Shown in pieces: positions 25,060 through 33,762 of a stretch of DNA of 64,000 bases. This DNA is from Actinokineospora iranica (GTDB lineage: Bacteria > Actinomycetota > Actinomycetes > Mycobacteriales > Pseudonocardiaceae). The stretch is taken from positions 1 through 64,000 of the forward strand of contig NZ_FMZZ01000017.1 in the NCBI RefSeq assembly GCF_900101685.1, written 5' to 3'. Each line of letters begins with the position of its first letter. Positions within the stretch are counted from its first letter, which is position 1. The notes below the pieces were generated by a model, which saw only the letters and a program-made list of their open reading frames with translations, was not told the origin of the DNA and ran no database searches. The translations under genes and the position numbers were made by a program.

Positions 25060-26421
25060 GTGGTCGAGGCGCTGTACGGGGTGGCCCGCTGGGTCGCGTT
25101 CCTGGGGTTCGCGCTCGTCGTCGGCTCGGCGTTCTTCACGGTCGCGTGCTGGCCCGCTGGCGCGGCCCACCGGGTGGTGCGCGCGCTGCTGTGGGGCGGC
25201 TGGGGCGTGCTGCTGGCCGCCACCCTGGCGAGTCTCGCGCTGTACGGGCCCTATGTCCTGGCCGCGCCGCTGGGCGACGCGCTGAGCCCGGCGCTGCTGT
25301 CGGAGACGGCGGCCACGCCGCAGGGCACGGCGCTGCTGACCCGGGTGCTGCTGCTGTGCCTGGCCGCCGGGTTCGTCAAGGTCCTGCTCGCCCGCGCCGC
25401 GCCCCTCGGGCAGATCGGGCGGCGGCGGGCCGCCCTCGGGGTGCTGGCGGGCGCTGCCGCGCTGGCGGCGACATGGAGCGCGGTCACCCACAGCGCCGCC
25501 CGCTCCGACGGTGCGCTCGCGCTGCCGCTGGACATGGCGCACCTGGTCGCGATGGGGGTGTGGCTGGGCGGGGTGGTCGTGCTCGTCGGGGTCGTCCTGG
25601 CCGTGCGGGACCCCGAGGTGATGCGCGCGGCGCTGCCGCCGTTCTCGAAGGCGGCCCTGATCAGCGTCGCGGTCCTCGCCGTGACCGGCCTGTACACCGG
25701 CTGGCGGCAGGTGGAGACGCTGCCCGCGCTGGTGAGCACCGGCTACGGCGAACTGCTGCTGCTCAAGGTGTCCCTCGTCGCGGCCATCGTCGGGATCGCT
25801 GTGGCCGCCCGCTCGTGGGTCGGCAAGCACCTCAGGGCCCCCGTCGCGGCGGGCGACCGCAAGCGGCCCCGCGGCCCCGGCCGGAGCGAGACCGGCCGGT
25901 TCCGCGCCTGGGTGGCCGCCGAGGCGGGCATCGGCCTGGTGGTGCTGGCCGTCACCTCGGTCCTGGTCAACTTCGAGCCCGCGCACGTGGCCTACGCCCG
26001 TGCCCAGGCCGAGCGGGCCTTCGCCGAGCAGGCGGGTCTGGTCAAGCCCGCGTCGGCCAACGCCCCGGTCGCCGAGGCCCCGGTGTCGGTCCAGCTCCCC
26101 TTCGACGGCGCCATCGGAGCGACCGGGCAGGGCGTGGTGAGCGTCGTGGTCACCCCGGCCAAGGTGGGCGCGAACACCTTCCACATCGGCGTGTTCACCC
26201 TCCAGGGCACCCCCCGCTCGGTCACCGGGATGCTCGGCGAGATGAGCCTGTCCGGCGGCACGGCGCCACCGGTGCCGCTGACCATCGCCTACGGCGGCCC
26301 TGGCCACTACATCGCCGAGAACGTCACGCTGCCGACCGCGGGCCAGTGGCAGCTCAAGCTCATCCTCCGGGTCGCCAAGGACAACGCGGCGGGCGTCACC
26401 AGCGTGATCACCGTCCGCTGA
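25060..26421 (+). CDS. CopD-family membrane protein without its CopC domain
   Basis: From GTG 25060 (GGGGGTGG upstream) the product is 453 residues with about eight membrane helices, of which LYGVARWVAFLGFALVVG is the first, the CopD motif HLVAMGVWLGG, and a C-terminal soluble beta domain (VSVQLPFDGAIGATGQG) ending VTSVITVR. It aligns throughout with residues from about 150 of the CopC-CopD fusion at 55933-57708 but lacks that protein's signal peptide and CopC domain. A separate CopC gene lies convergent next door. It is thought to move copper across the membrane. The start codon falls exactly where the CopC part would end, so this may be a natural split form or the remains of a fusion. Confidence 0.85.
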   Translation: MVEALYGVARWVAFLGFALVVGSAFFTVACWPAGAAHRVVRALLWGGWGVLLAATLASLALYGPYVLAAPLGDALSPALLSETAATPQGTALLTRVLLLCLAAGFVKVLLARAAPLGQIGRRRAALGVLAGAAALAATWSAVTHSAARSDGALALPLDMAHLVAMGVWLGGVVVLVGVVLAVRDPEVMRAALPPFSKAALISVAVLAVTGLYTGWRQVETLPALVSTGYGELLLLKVSLVAAIVGIAVAARSWVGKHLRAPVAAGDRKRPRGPGRSETGRFRAWVAAEAGIGLVVLAVTSVLVNFEPAHVAYARAQAERAFAEQAGLVKPASANAPVAEAPVSVQLPFDGAIGATGQGVVSVVVTPAKVGANTFHIGVFTLQGTPRSVTGMLGEMSLSGGTAPPVPLTIAYGGPGHYIAENVTLPTAGQWQLKLILRVAKDNAAGVTSVITVR

Positions 26422-26454
26422 GCCGACTGGTCCGCACAGGGCCAGCTAGTCCAC

Positions 26455-26679
26455 CTAGGACAGAGCGGTCATCATGCCCGCCTCGCCGTGGTAGGCGTTG
26501 TGGCAGTGCGGCATCCACCGGCCGGGGCTGTCGGCCCTGGAAGTCGACCTCGACCATCTGTCCAGGTAGGACGATCAGGGTGTCCTCGCGCGGCCTGCGC
26601 CCGGCCCGTTCAGCGTGATCTCGCGCGTCACGTCCGGGGCGAGCGGTTCCGGGCCGCTCCAGGCCCGGTTTCCGCTCAT
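26455..26679 (-). pseudogene. Multicopper oxidase C-terminal remnant, frameshifted
   Basis: Three different minus frames in order give MSGNRAWSGPEPLAPDVTRE, then EDTLIVLPGQMVEVDF, then ADSPGRWMPHCHNAYHGEAG followed by MMTALS and a TAG stop. The last is the type 1 copper HCH motif and tail of a bacterial multicopper oxidase. At least two frameshifts and a missing HPxHLHG block show it is not functional. Its first ATG overlaps the CopC stop (ATGA), so the reading order CopC then oxidase remains visible. Only about the last 70 residues survive. Confidence 0.75.
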
Positions 26680-27260
26680 TCCCGCCCGGAGTCGCCGCTG
26701 AACCGCCGGGCGGCGAGCAACCCGAGCGCGAGCAGCACGGCCGCGCCCGCGATCCACACCCACACCGGCACGCCGCCGCTCTCGGCGGGGGCCCGCTGGG
26801 CGGCCGGGGCCTGCTCCGGCACCGCCGCCGCGCTCGACGCCGAGGTCTCGGCGGCGCTGGGCGCCGTCGGCGGGACCGACTCGGTGCCTGCGACCGGGGG
26901 CGGGGTGTAGGTGAACCGCACCGCCCCCTTCACCGGGTGCCCGTCACCGGACAGGACCCGGTACTCGACCACGTAGTCGCCCGCCGGACCGGTCGTCTGG
27001 ACCGGCACGGTCAGCGTCCCGTCCTGCGCGGTGATCTCGCCGAGGCCCCACCGCGCCCCACTGGGGCCGGACACCGTGACGGTGCTGAGCTTGGCCTGCA
27101 TCGGGTCGGTGAAGGTGAGCTTGATCGCCTCCGGCGCGGCCGTGACCAGCGCGCCCTCGGCGGGTGTGCTGCTGATCAGCCGGGTGTGGGCCAGCGCCGG
27201 ACTCGCGCCGGCGACCAGGGCGAGCACAGCCAGTACCAGCGCGAGCGACAGTCGCCTCAC
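26676..27260 (-). CDS. copC: CopC-domain copper-binding protein, membrane-anchored
   Basis: GTG 27260 has GAGGAGC upstream; the product is 194 residues. A signal peptide (LALVLAVLALVAGASPALA) ends at an ALA-HT junction that exposes the copper-binding N-terminal His of CopC domains, and VLSGDGHPVKG carries the second conserved His. After a Pro/Ala/Ser-rich linker a C-terminal membrane helix (VWIAGAAVLLALGLLAA) and a basic tail anchor it outside the cell. It should bind Cu(II) and pass it to a CopD-type protein such as the neighbour. The gene is convergent with that CopD gene across the oxidase remnant. Confidence 0.92.
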   Translation of the reverse strand: MRRLSLALVLAVLALVAGASPALAHTRLISSTPAEGALVTAAPEAIKLTFTDPMQAKLSTVTVSGPSGARWGLGEITAQDGTLTVPVQTTGPAGDYVVEYRVLSGDGHPVKGAVRFTYTPPPVAGTESVPPTAPSAAETSASSAAAVPEQAPAAQRAPAESGGVPVWVWIAGAAVLLALGLLAARRFSGDSGRE

Positions 27261-27457
27261 GTCTAAGCTCCTCGGGAAGACGGGGGAGAGTTCCACAACG
27301 GCCGCGCCGACCGCCGGCCCCGCCGTCGAGCCAAACCTAGGTGGGCGAACACCGTCCCGGCGCGTCCGTGCGCACCTTGTACCGCAGCCGTAACCGGTCG
27401 GTAACGGCGCGGGCAGGCGGCGCGGCCCCGGTCACTCCACAAAGGACAGGCGAGCGG

Positions 27458-28510
27458 TCAGTACGCGTTCGCGCGGGCGCGGTACGTCTCGGCGACCGTC
27501 GCGCCGGAGGCCTCGGGGTAGGAGATCCGGTCGGCCACGCCGTCGGAGGTGTACCGCTGCGCGGGCGCGGCGGCGATCTTGTCCAGCCACACCGTCGAGC
27601 CGAACTCGGCCTCCGTGCCCGTGGGCCCCTGCGAGCGGATGCGCGGAATCCGCAGCGGGTCGAACTCCGCCGAGTACGGCGACCGCGCCGGGTTCGCACC
27701 GACGAGCAACGCCGCCCGGTAGTGGTACTCGACGCCGTCCGCGCTGCCGTTCAGCGCGAGCGCGGGGTCGCGCGGGTGGATCCCGAACGGCAGCGAGATC
27801 GACAGCGGCGCGCCGCCCGCCGCCCGGATGGCCTGGTCGCCCTGGACGATCGCGCGCTGGGCGGCCTCCGCGGAGATGGTGCGCAGGTTCGAGTGCGACA
27901 GGGTGTGGTTGCCGATCTCCATGCCGTTCTTGCGCAGCCACAGCAGGGTCTTGCGGCCGCCCGGGTCGCCGAACGGGTCGCCGTTGACGTAGAAGCTGCC
28001 GACGCCGCGGAACTCCGGGTGCGCCGCGGCCACCTCGCGCAGGATCGCGGCCGCGGTGTCCGGGGCAGGCTCGCCCTCCGGGGTCAGCGTGAGCTGGGTG
28101 GGGTCGCCGTCGTCGAAGGTCAGCACCACCGGGTGCTTGCCCGCCGGGATGTCGATGTCCCCGGTGGCGTACTGGGCGACCGTCACGGTCACGTAGCCCT
28201 CGTTGGCCAGCCGCTCCAACTCCGCCCGGAAGTCAGCGGGCGTGCGGTCGAAGACGCTGGTGGGCTGGGCGATGATCCGGTGGTACATGAGCACCGGCAC
28301 CTGGCCAAGCTCGTTCGCCGCGACCGCCTGCGGCTCCGGCGGCGGCGGGCTCGTCGGGACGCTGGCGACCGGCTCGGCGGCCGAGGCGTTCGCGGCGGGC
28401 TGGTTGGCCGGTGGGTCGCCGGACCCGGAACCCCCGCAGGCCGCCGTCAACGCCACCAGAGCGGCGGCGGCCAACACCCGCTCGGCTCGGGCGATCGGAG
28501 TTCTGGTCAC
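27458..28510 (-). CDS. Polysaccharide deacetylase lipoprotein
   Basis: GTG 28510 is preceded by GGTGGAG. The 350-residue product has a lipoprotein signal with lipobox LTAAC (Cys25), a Pro-rich spacer, and a NodB-type domain: VPVLMYHRI, TFDDG at 131-135 (metal-binding Asp), and GNHTLSHSNL with the His-x3-His pair. The family removes acetyl groups from peptidoglycan or surface polysaccharides; as a lipoprotein it would act outside the membrane. It is divergent from the DUF4015 gene at 28633 and the two may share regulation across the 122-base gap. Confidence 0.9.
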   Translation of the reverse strand: MTRTPIARAERVLAAAALVALTAACGGSGSGDPPANQPAANASAAEPVASVPTSPPPPEPQAVAANELGQVPVLMYHRIIAQPTSVFDRTPADFRAELERLANEGYVTVTVAQYATGDIDIPAGKHPVVLTFDDGDPTQLTLTPEGEPAPDTAAAILREVAAAHPEFRGVGSFYVNGDPFGDPGGRKTLLWLRKNGMEIGNHTLSHSNLRTISAEAAQRAIVQGDQAIRAAGGAPLSISLPFGIHPRDPALALNGSADGVEYHYRAALLVGANPARSPYSAEFDPLRIPRIRSQGPTGTEAEFGSTVWLDKIAAAPAQRYTSDGVADRISYPEASGATVAETYRARANAY

Positions 28511-28632
28511 CTCTCCACCGTCAACCGGCGCGCCGGTCGCCGCAACGCGGGAGACCCGAAAGTATGACTTGTGGTTATCACCGCCGCGCCGGGGGAATGA
28601 CAAGGGGAAACGCGCCAGTGGAGGGACGTCAC

Positions 28633-30207
28633 GTGGGACTTCAAGTGGGCCGTAGACGGACTCTGGTCTTGGTGGCCATCGGACTGCTCGTCACCCTGGC
28701 GATCGCGGCGCCCATCGGCGTGCGCGCCATGTCCGCCGCCGAACCGGTCGTCACCGGAATCGATGACGGCGCGACGGTGAACACCGACGCCCTGCGCGCG
28801 CTCAGCGTCCGAGCCCCCGAGGGCAAGGACATCTCCCAGGTCCAGCTGCTGCTCGACGGCGCGCCCGTGCAGACCCGCCGCGACGGCGACCGGCTGCTGC
28901 TCGCCGACCCGGCCCTGCCCGACGGCGCGCACACCCTGACCGCGCTCGTGCCGGAGAAGATGATGCCCGACCGCGAGGTCACCATGGCCTTCACCGTCGA
29001 CGGCACGGCACCGACCCTGTCGGTGGACCCGGCCGCGGTCACCGATCTGCGCAAGCCCTTCACCTTGCAGGGCAAGGCGACCGGGGCCACAGTCCTGACC
29101 GCCGACGACCAAGCGGTGCCGCTGGACGGCGACGGCGCGTTCTCCCTGAAACTCCCGCACGCGCCCGGCAAGGTCCAGCTGGCCGCCCGCGACGACGCGG
29201 GCAACAGCGTCAAGCAGGAGTTCATGGTGCCGGTGCGCCACCCGGGGATGCGCGGCGTGCACATGACCGCCATCGCCTGGTCGTCGCCCGCCCTGCGCGA
29301 CCCGGTGCTGCAGATGGCGCGGGACAAGCGGATCGACACCATCCAGCTGGACATCAAGGACGAGAGCGGCGAGGTCGGCTACCAGTCCCAGGTGCCGCTG
29401 GCGAAGGAGATCGGCTCCACCCGCGGCCACTACGACGCCAAGGCCGTCATCGACCAGCTGCACGCCGAGGGCATCCGGGTGGTCGGCAGGCTCGTCGCCT
29501 TCCGCGACCCGATCCTGGCCAAGGCGTCCTGGACCTCCGGCAAGAACGACCGGGTGATCCAGACCCGCGACGGCAGGCCGTGGTCGGGCTCCTACGGCGA
29601 GTACGCGTTCACCAACTTCGCCAACCCCGACGTCATCTCCTACAACATCGGCCTGGCCACCGAGGCGGCCGAACTCGGCTTCGACGACATCCTGTTCGAC
29701 TACATCCGCCGCCCGGAAGGCGACCTGGCCCAGATGAAGATCCCGGGCCTGCAGGTCACCCCGGAGCAGGCGATCACCAACTTCCTCGCCAAGAGCCGCG
29801 AGGAAGTGCGCGAGCGCGGAGCCTTCCTCGGCGCCTCGGTCTTCGGCATCGCCGCCACCCGCCCCGGCCCGGTGGCCCAGGACATACCCACCATGGCCCC
29901 GCACGTGGACTACATCTCCCCCATGGTCTACCCGTCCCACTGGGGCCCGGGCGAGTACGGGGTGCCGCAGCCGGAGTCGCAGCCCTACGACATCGTGGTG
30001 CGGTCGCTGGCCGACTTCGCCGCCAAGGTCGAGGGCTCCGACACCCAGATCATCCCGTGGCTCCAGGCGTTCAACCTGCGCAAGGCCTACGGCCCGGCCG
30101 AGGTGCAGGCCCAGATCAAGGCGTCCCAGGAGAACGGGATGCAGTCCTTCCTGTTGTGGAACGCGGGCTGCCGCTACGACAACGCGGGCCTGGAGCCCAA
30201 GCCGTGA
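28633..30207 (+). CDS. Putative glycoside hydrolase (DUF4015) with N-terminal Ig-like domains
   Basis: Three starts are possible; GTG 28633, seven to eight bases after GGAGGG, is preferred, giving 524 residues (ATG 28564 and 28597 are alternatives). A signal anchor (TLVLVAIGLLVTLAIAAPIG) is followed by Ig-like domains (about 45-200) and a DUF4015 domain starting RGVHMTAIAWSSPALRD (about 207), with TIQLDIKDESGEVGY, GFDDILFDYIRRP and ISPMVYPSHWGPGEYG, the beta/alpha-barrel pattern of this GHL-like group. It is likely a secreted enzyme acting on cell-wall or surface glycans. A perfect hairpin follows the gene. Confidence 0.88.
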   Translation: MGLQVGRRRTLVLVAIGLLVTLAIAAPIGVRAMSAAEPVVTGIDDGATVNTDALRALSVRAPEGKDISQVQLLLDGAPVQTRRDGDRLLLADPALPDGAHTLTALVPEKMMPDREVTMAFTVDGTAPTLSVDPAAVTDLRKPFTLQGKATGATVLTADDQAVPLDGDGAFSLKLPHAPGKVQLAARDDAGNSVKQEFMVPVRHPGMRGVHMTAIAWSSPALRDPVLQMARDKRIDTIQLDIKDESGEVGYQSQVPLAKEIGSTRGHYDAKAVIDQLHAEGIRVVGRLVAFRDPILAKASWTSGKNDRVIQTRDGRPWSGSYGEYAFTNFANPDVISYNIGLATEAAELGFDDILFDYIRRPEGDLAQMKIPGLQVTPEQAITNFLAKSREEVRERGAFLGASVFGIAATRPGPVAQDIPTMAPHVDYISPMVYPSHWGPGEYGVPQPESQPYDIVVRSLADFAAKVEGSDTQIIPWLQAFNLRKAYGPAEVQAQIKASQENGMQSFLLWNAGCRYDNAGLEPKP

Positions 30208-30255
30208 CCCGACAGACGGGATAGCCGAGACAGGACGAGATAGACAGACGAGACA

Positions 30256-30288
30256 GCGGAGGGGCCGGGACATTCCCGGCCCCTCCGC
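30256..30288 (+). terminator. Intrinsic terminator hairpin after DUF4015 gene
   Basis: A perfect 15-base stem (30256-30270 with 30274-30288) around a 3-base loop lies 49 bases after the stop of the DUF4015 gene. No T-run follows. It likely ends that transcript. Confidence 0.8.
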
Positions 30289-30725
30289 TCGTCCCCGTCC
30301 TCCCCCAACCCCTTCTCGTCCCCGATCACTTCTCGCCCCTCATCCATCTCGCCCCCTTGTTTACTTCTCGCCCCTCCAACGTCGTCCCCCGAACCCCCTG
30401 GCCCAGCCACTCCCCCCATCTCAAACCACCGTTGCCCTTCGGCCCCCACAACGCGCCCCCGCCCACCAGCGGTGCGCTCCCGGGGCACCGCCGTTCGCCC
30501 CACTTCACACAGGCACGGTCGCCATCTCCTACCCGTCCAGGGGCCCGCGGCCGGTCGGCTCAGCGGAGTCCGTGCCCCTTGTCCGGCCCGGCCTGGGAGC
30601 CGTACTGCTCGTCCGCCCGCACCGGACTCCGGCGCAAGCCCGGACGGACGTTCCTCGCGCACAAGGACAGGCGGGCTCGGGGATGGCTATCACCCGAACC
30701 CGCCTGAGTACCAGTTGTCGTGCTA

Positions 30726-30782
30726 TATCGGATCTAGTTGTGGTTATCGGATCTCGCTGTGGTTATCGAATCTGTTCTCCTG
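30726..30782. repeat. 19-base tandem repeat, 2 full and 1 diverged copy
   Basis: Unit TATCGGATCTAGTTGTGGT at 30726-30744 is followed by TATCGGATCTCGCTGTGGT at 30745-30763 and a diverged copy starting TATCGAATCTG at 30764. It directly adjoins the 3' end of the acidic repeat protein gene. It may be a regulatory or transcript-stability element; function unknown. Confidence 0.8.
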
Positions 30783-30784
30783 GT

Positions 30785-32896
30785 TCAGCCGTGGTTGCTG
30801 ATGAGGGTGGTGGTCTCGGAGCCCACGTTGTTCACCGACACGACGTTGCCGTGCGTGCCGTTGTTGGAGACGACCGTGACGTTCTCCTCGCCCTCGCCGT
30901 TGTAGACGGAGGTGAGGTTGTCGTCGCTGCTGTTGTTGCTGACGACGGTGACGGCCTCGGCGGCGCCCTCGTTGTGGACGACGGTGGCGTTGTCCTCGCT
31001 CGCGAAGTTGCTCACGACCGTGGTGGCGCCGTCCGACTCGTCGTTCTCGACCGCGGTGTAGTTGTGGTCGGCCTCGTAGTTGCTCACAACCGTGGCGGTG
31101 TCGTCGGACTCATTGGTCGCGACGGTGGTGACGTTCCCGTCAGCCTCTTCGTTCGACACGAAGACGTGGTTGTCGTCCGAGGCGTAGGTCGCGATCTCGG
31201 TGTCGTTCGCGTCCGCGTCGTCGTTGACGACAGTGATGTCGTTGTAGTCGGACTCGGCGGTCGCGATCTCGGTGCAGTTGTCGTCAGCGTCGTCGGCGAC
31301 CACGGCGATGTCGTTGCCGTCGGCCTCGTAGGTCGCGATCTCGGTGTAGTTGTCGTCAGCGTCGTCGGCGACCACGGCGATGTCGTTGAAGTCGGCCTCG
31401 TAGCTTTCGATCTCGGTGACGTTGCCCTCGGCCTCGTCGCTGACCACGGCGATGTCGTTGAAGTCGGCGTCCGCGTTGTAGATGCTGGTCGCGTTGTTCT
31501 CGGACTCTTCACTGGCGACAACGATCTCGTTGTAGTCCGAGTCCTGGTTGTAGATCTCGGTGGCGTTGCCCTCGGACTCGTCGTTGTAGGCGACGATCTC
31601 GTTCTCGTCCGAGAGGTAGTTGGCGATGGCGGTGTCGTTGTTGTCGGATTCCTCGTTGACGACACCGATCACGTTGTTGTCGGATTCCTCGTTGTACACC
31701 GCGACGTCGTTGTCGTCGGACTCTTCGTTGACAACGAAGATCTCGTTCTCCTCGGAGCCCTCGTTCATGACCTGGACGAGGTTCTCGACGCCATCGTTGT
31801 AGACGTCGACCCAGTTGTCGCTGCCCCAGAACTCTTCCGCGTCCTCGTCAGCGAGCAGGTCCTCGGTGAAGACGTACTCGGCGTCGTCAATGATCAGCTC
31901 TTCGGACTCGACCTCGTCCGAGTAAACCAGCTCGGAGCCCTCGGTGCCGTACTCGTCGGATTCCTCGTCCTGGGAGTACGCGCTGTTCGAGTGGCCGCCC
32001 TCGTCCCCGTCCTCATCCGAGTAGCCGTGGTCGGAGTCGTCGCCCTCGTCCTCGTCGTCATCGGAGTAGGCGTTGTTCGAGTGGTTCGAGTGGTCGCCCT
32101 CGTCCCCGTCCTCATCCGAGTAGCCGTGGTCCGAGTGGTCGCCCTCGTCCTCGTCGTCATCGGAGTAGGCGTTGTTCGAGTGGTTCGAGTGGTTCGAGTG
32201 GCCGCCCTCGTCCTCGTCCTCATCGGAGTAGGCGTTGTTCGAGTGGTTCGAGTGGTCGCCCTCGTCCCCGTCCTCATCCGAGTAGCCGTGGTCCGAGTGG
32301 TCGCCCTCGTCCTCGTCGTCATCGGAGTAGGCGTTGTTCGAGTGGTTCGAGTGGCCGCCCTCGTCCTCGTCCTCATCGGAGTAGGCGTTGTCCGAGTGGT
32401 CCGACTCGTCGCCCTCGGACTCGTCCTCATCCGAGTAGCCGTGGTCCGAGTGGTCGCCCTCGTCCTCGTCGTCATCGGAGTAGGCGTTGTTCGAGTGGTT
32501 CGAGTGGCCGCCCTCGTCCTCGTCCTCATCGGAGTAGGCGTTGTCCGAGTGGTCCGACTCGTCGCCCTCGGACTCGTCCTCGTCGGAGTACGCGTCCTCG
32601 TCGTCGGACTCTTCGTCGTCCACCAGGACGATGTGGTCGGACTCCTCGTCGTCGAGAAGGTCCTCGTCGTCCTCGTCGTCGTCATCGTCATCGTCGTCGT
32701 CGAGGTGCCCGAGACCCGGGTATCCGTCATAAAGCACGTCGAACACATCTGACCAGAAGAAGCCTTCCGCTTCTTCTGTGGTGGCGTTTGGGTCGTGGTC
32801 TCGAGGAACCGCTTCTGCTGAGCCCGTTGAGAAGGGCAATACGAAGGCGAGCGCTAGGGCCGTCGCCGCTTTCGAAACCCATCGATCGAAGATCAC
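30785..32896 (-). CDS. Secreted highly acidic protein with curlin-like 12-residue repeats
   Basis: GTG 32896, preceded by AAGGAAGGAAG, gives 703 residues; GTG 32926 is an in-frame alternative. A signal peptide (about 1-29, ending STGSAEA) leads to a segment with nine successive Asp (66-74). Residues about 100-310 are tandem units such as NAYSDEDEDEGGHSNHSN, in a 51-residue super-repeat. After a spacer with EYVFTEDLLADEDAEEFW, about 28 contiguous 12-residue repeats (about 368-703) with consensus E-S/A-D-x-N-x-T/I-x-V-x-N-x reach the C terminus. Alternating hydrophobic residues flanked by an Asn ladder resemble curlin half-repeats (G-x-x-N-x-A-x-V-x-Q) with one extra residue, so a beta-solenoid or amyloid-like fibre is plausible. 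The extreme acidity suggests metal or calcium binding. No homolog is named with confidence. Confidence 0.9.
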   Translation of the reverse strand: MIFDRWVSKAATALALAFVLPFSTGSAEAVPRDHDPNATTEEAEGFFWSDVFDVLYDGYPGLGHLDDDDDDDDDEDDEDLLDDEESDHIVLVDDEESDDEDAYSDEDESEGDESDHSDNAYSDEDEDEGGHSNHSNNAYSDDDEDEGDHSDHGYSDEDESEGDESDHSDNAYSDEDEDEGGHSNHSNNAYSDDDEDEGDHSDHGYSDEDGDEGDHSNHSNNAYSDEDEDEGGHSNHSNHSNNAYSDDDEDEGDHSDHGYSDEDGDEGDHSNHSNNAYSDDDEDEGDDSDHGYSDEDGDEGGHSNSAYSQDEESDEYGTEGSELVYSDEVESEELIIDDAEYVFTEDLLADEDAEEFWGSDNWVDVYNDGVENLVQVMNEGSEENEIFVVNEESDDNDVAVYNEESDNNVIGVVNEESDNNDTAIANYLSDENEIVAYNDESEGNATEIYNQDSDYNEIVVASEESENNATSIYNADADFNDIAVVSDEAEGNVTEIESYEADFNDIAVVADDADDNYTEIATYEADGNDIAVVADDADDNCTEIATAESDYNDITVVNDDADANDTEIATYASDDNHVFVSNEEADGNVTTVATNESDDTATVVSNYEADHNYTAVENDESDGATTVVSNFASEDNATVVHNEGAAEAVTVVSNNSSDDNLTSVYNGEGEENVTVVSNNGTHGNVVSVNNVGSETTTLISNHG
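31984..32596 (-). repeat. Tandem coding repeat, 153-base super-unit
   Basis: Within the acidic protein gene the DNA itself repeats with near identity: for example the stretch around 32393 recurs around 32546, exactly 153 bases (51 codons) away. Smaller units of 48-54 bases encode NAYSDxDEDEG and GYSDEDxDEG elements. Such conserved DNA repeats can recombine, changing protein length in steps. Confidence 0.85.
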
Positions 32897-33762
32897 CGAT
32901 CGCTTCCTTCCTTGTCGAAGACCCACAAGTCATCTCGACCCGCGGATAGGACCAGCCATAGTGGCCTGACCCTGTATTAAAGGTAACCAATCACAGACCC
33001 CCTGCCGGGTGGATCAGTGGCTCTTTCGAGGGTCCCCCGAGAACCCTGGTCATCTCATTCTTGCGGCCCTAAACACGGAAAGCGAGACACCTCAACGTCA
33101 ACAGTTCACCACTTATGATCCACGCCCGTGGGATAAGCGAAGGAATCCGACTTCACACCGTGACATGCACGTGCGGCAATATGCCGACAAGTCGACAGAA
33201 CGAGCGGAGGCGATCACGCCCGTCATGAAGATCTAAGCATGGTCATCGATCATCGAACCGCACTCGCATCGGCGCGTCTCGTCCTACTTTCGGGTTATAT
33301 CAAGGGAGATCGCGCATAACCCGGAAAAGATCCACAATCGGAGCGGCGCGTGTGCCGATCAGCCACAGTGGACAGTGCGGGATTCACACGCCCCGAACCC
33401 GGCCGGGCCGCGGCACCGCCGACACCGGGAGAGAACGACTCTGGGACTCGATCGCCGACCGCCAGAACGCGTGGCGAGAATCCGGTGGCATCGTCGCGGC
33501 CGGGGCGAGCGACACTCGCGGATCGACGCAGGCCGCGAAAGAAGACAAGAGATGCCCTGGAAACAGCAAAACGATGGCGTGGTGCCCACTGGGTTCAGTG
33601 CGCACCACGCCATCTTCACAACGGTCTACCAAGAAGAACGCGCTGACCACAGATCGGTGCGGTCGGCATGAATTCCGGGAGCGTAGTTCTCCCGTTTTCT
33701 CGCATCAGCCCTACGACATGCGGTGATGTCCAGCTTCCGCTTTCACGTCCCTCGGGATCGAC
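32897..33762. other. Gene-poor region between two secreted-protein genes
   Basis: No convincing gene is seen in these 866 bases; short open frames at 33009-33236 and 33350-33726 have no coding bias or ribosome site. GC content is lower than in flanks from about 32960 to 33340, where the promoter of the acidic protein is expected. A long hairpin at 33573-33614 lies towards the right end. Confidence 0.5.
33573..33614 (-). terminator. Hairpin terminator downstream of small secreted-protein gene
   Basis: GATGGCGTGGTGC (33573-33585) and GCACCACGCCATC (33602-33614) are perfect 13-base complements, and CACTG/CAGTG inside them extends the stem around a GGTT loop. It lies about 150 bases beyond the stop of the minus-strand gene at 33763 and probably ends its transcript. 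Confidence 0.75.

Larger units (their letters stand above)
30208..30784. other. Gene-free spacer: hairpin, pyrimidine-rich tract, tandem repeats
   Basis: No gene is supported in these 577 bases. From 30256 comes a 15-base-arm hairpin. About 30290-30480 is a pyrimidine-rich run on the plus strand with TTCTCGCCCCTC repeated. At 30726 begin three tandem copies of a 19-base unit. The rest is ordinary. Confidence 0.6.

Noticed and set aside
30572-32752. Plus-strand open frame of 726 codons rich in Val/Gly/Asp
   Set aside because: Reverse reading of the acidic repeat protein; the minus strand has a signal peptide, SD and ordered repeats.
33009-33236. Short plus-strand frame of 75 codons
   Set aside because: No coding bias or ribosome site; lies where the acidic gene's promoter is expected.
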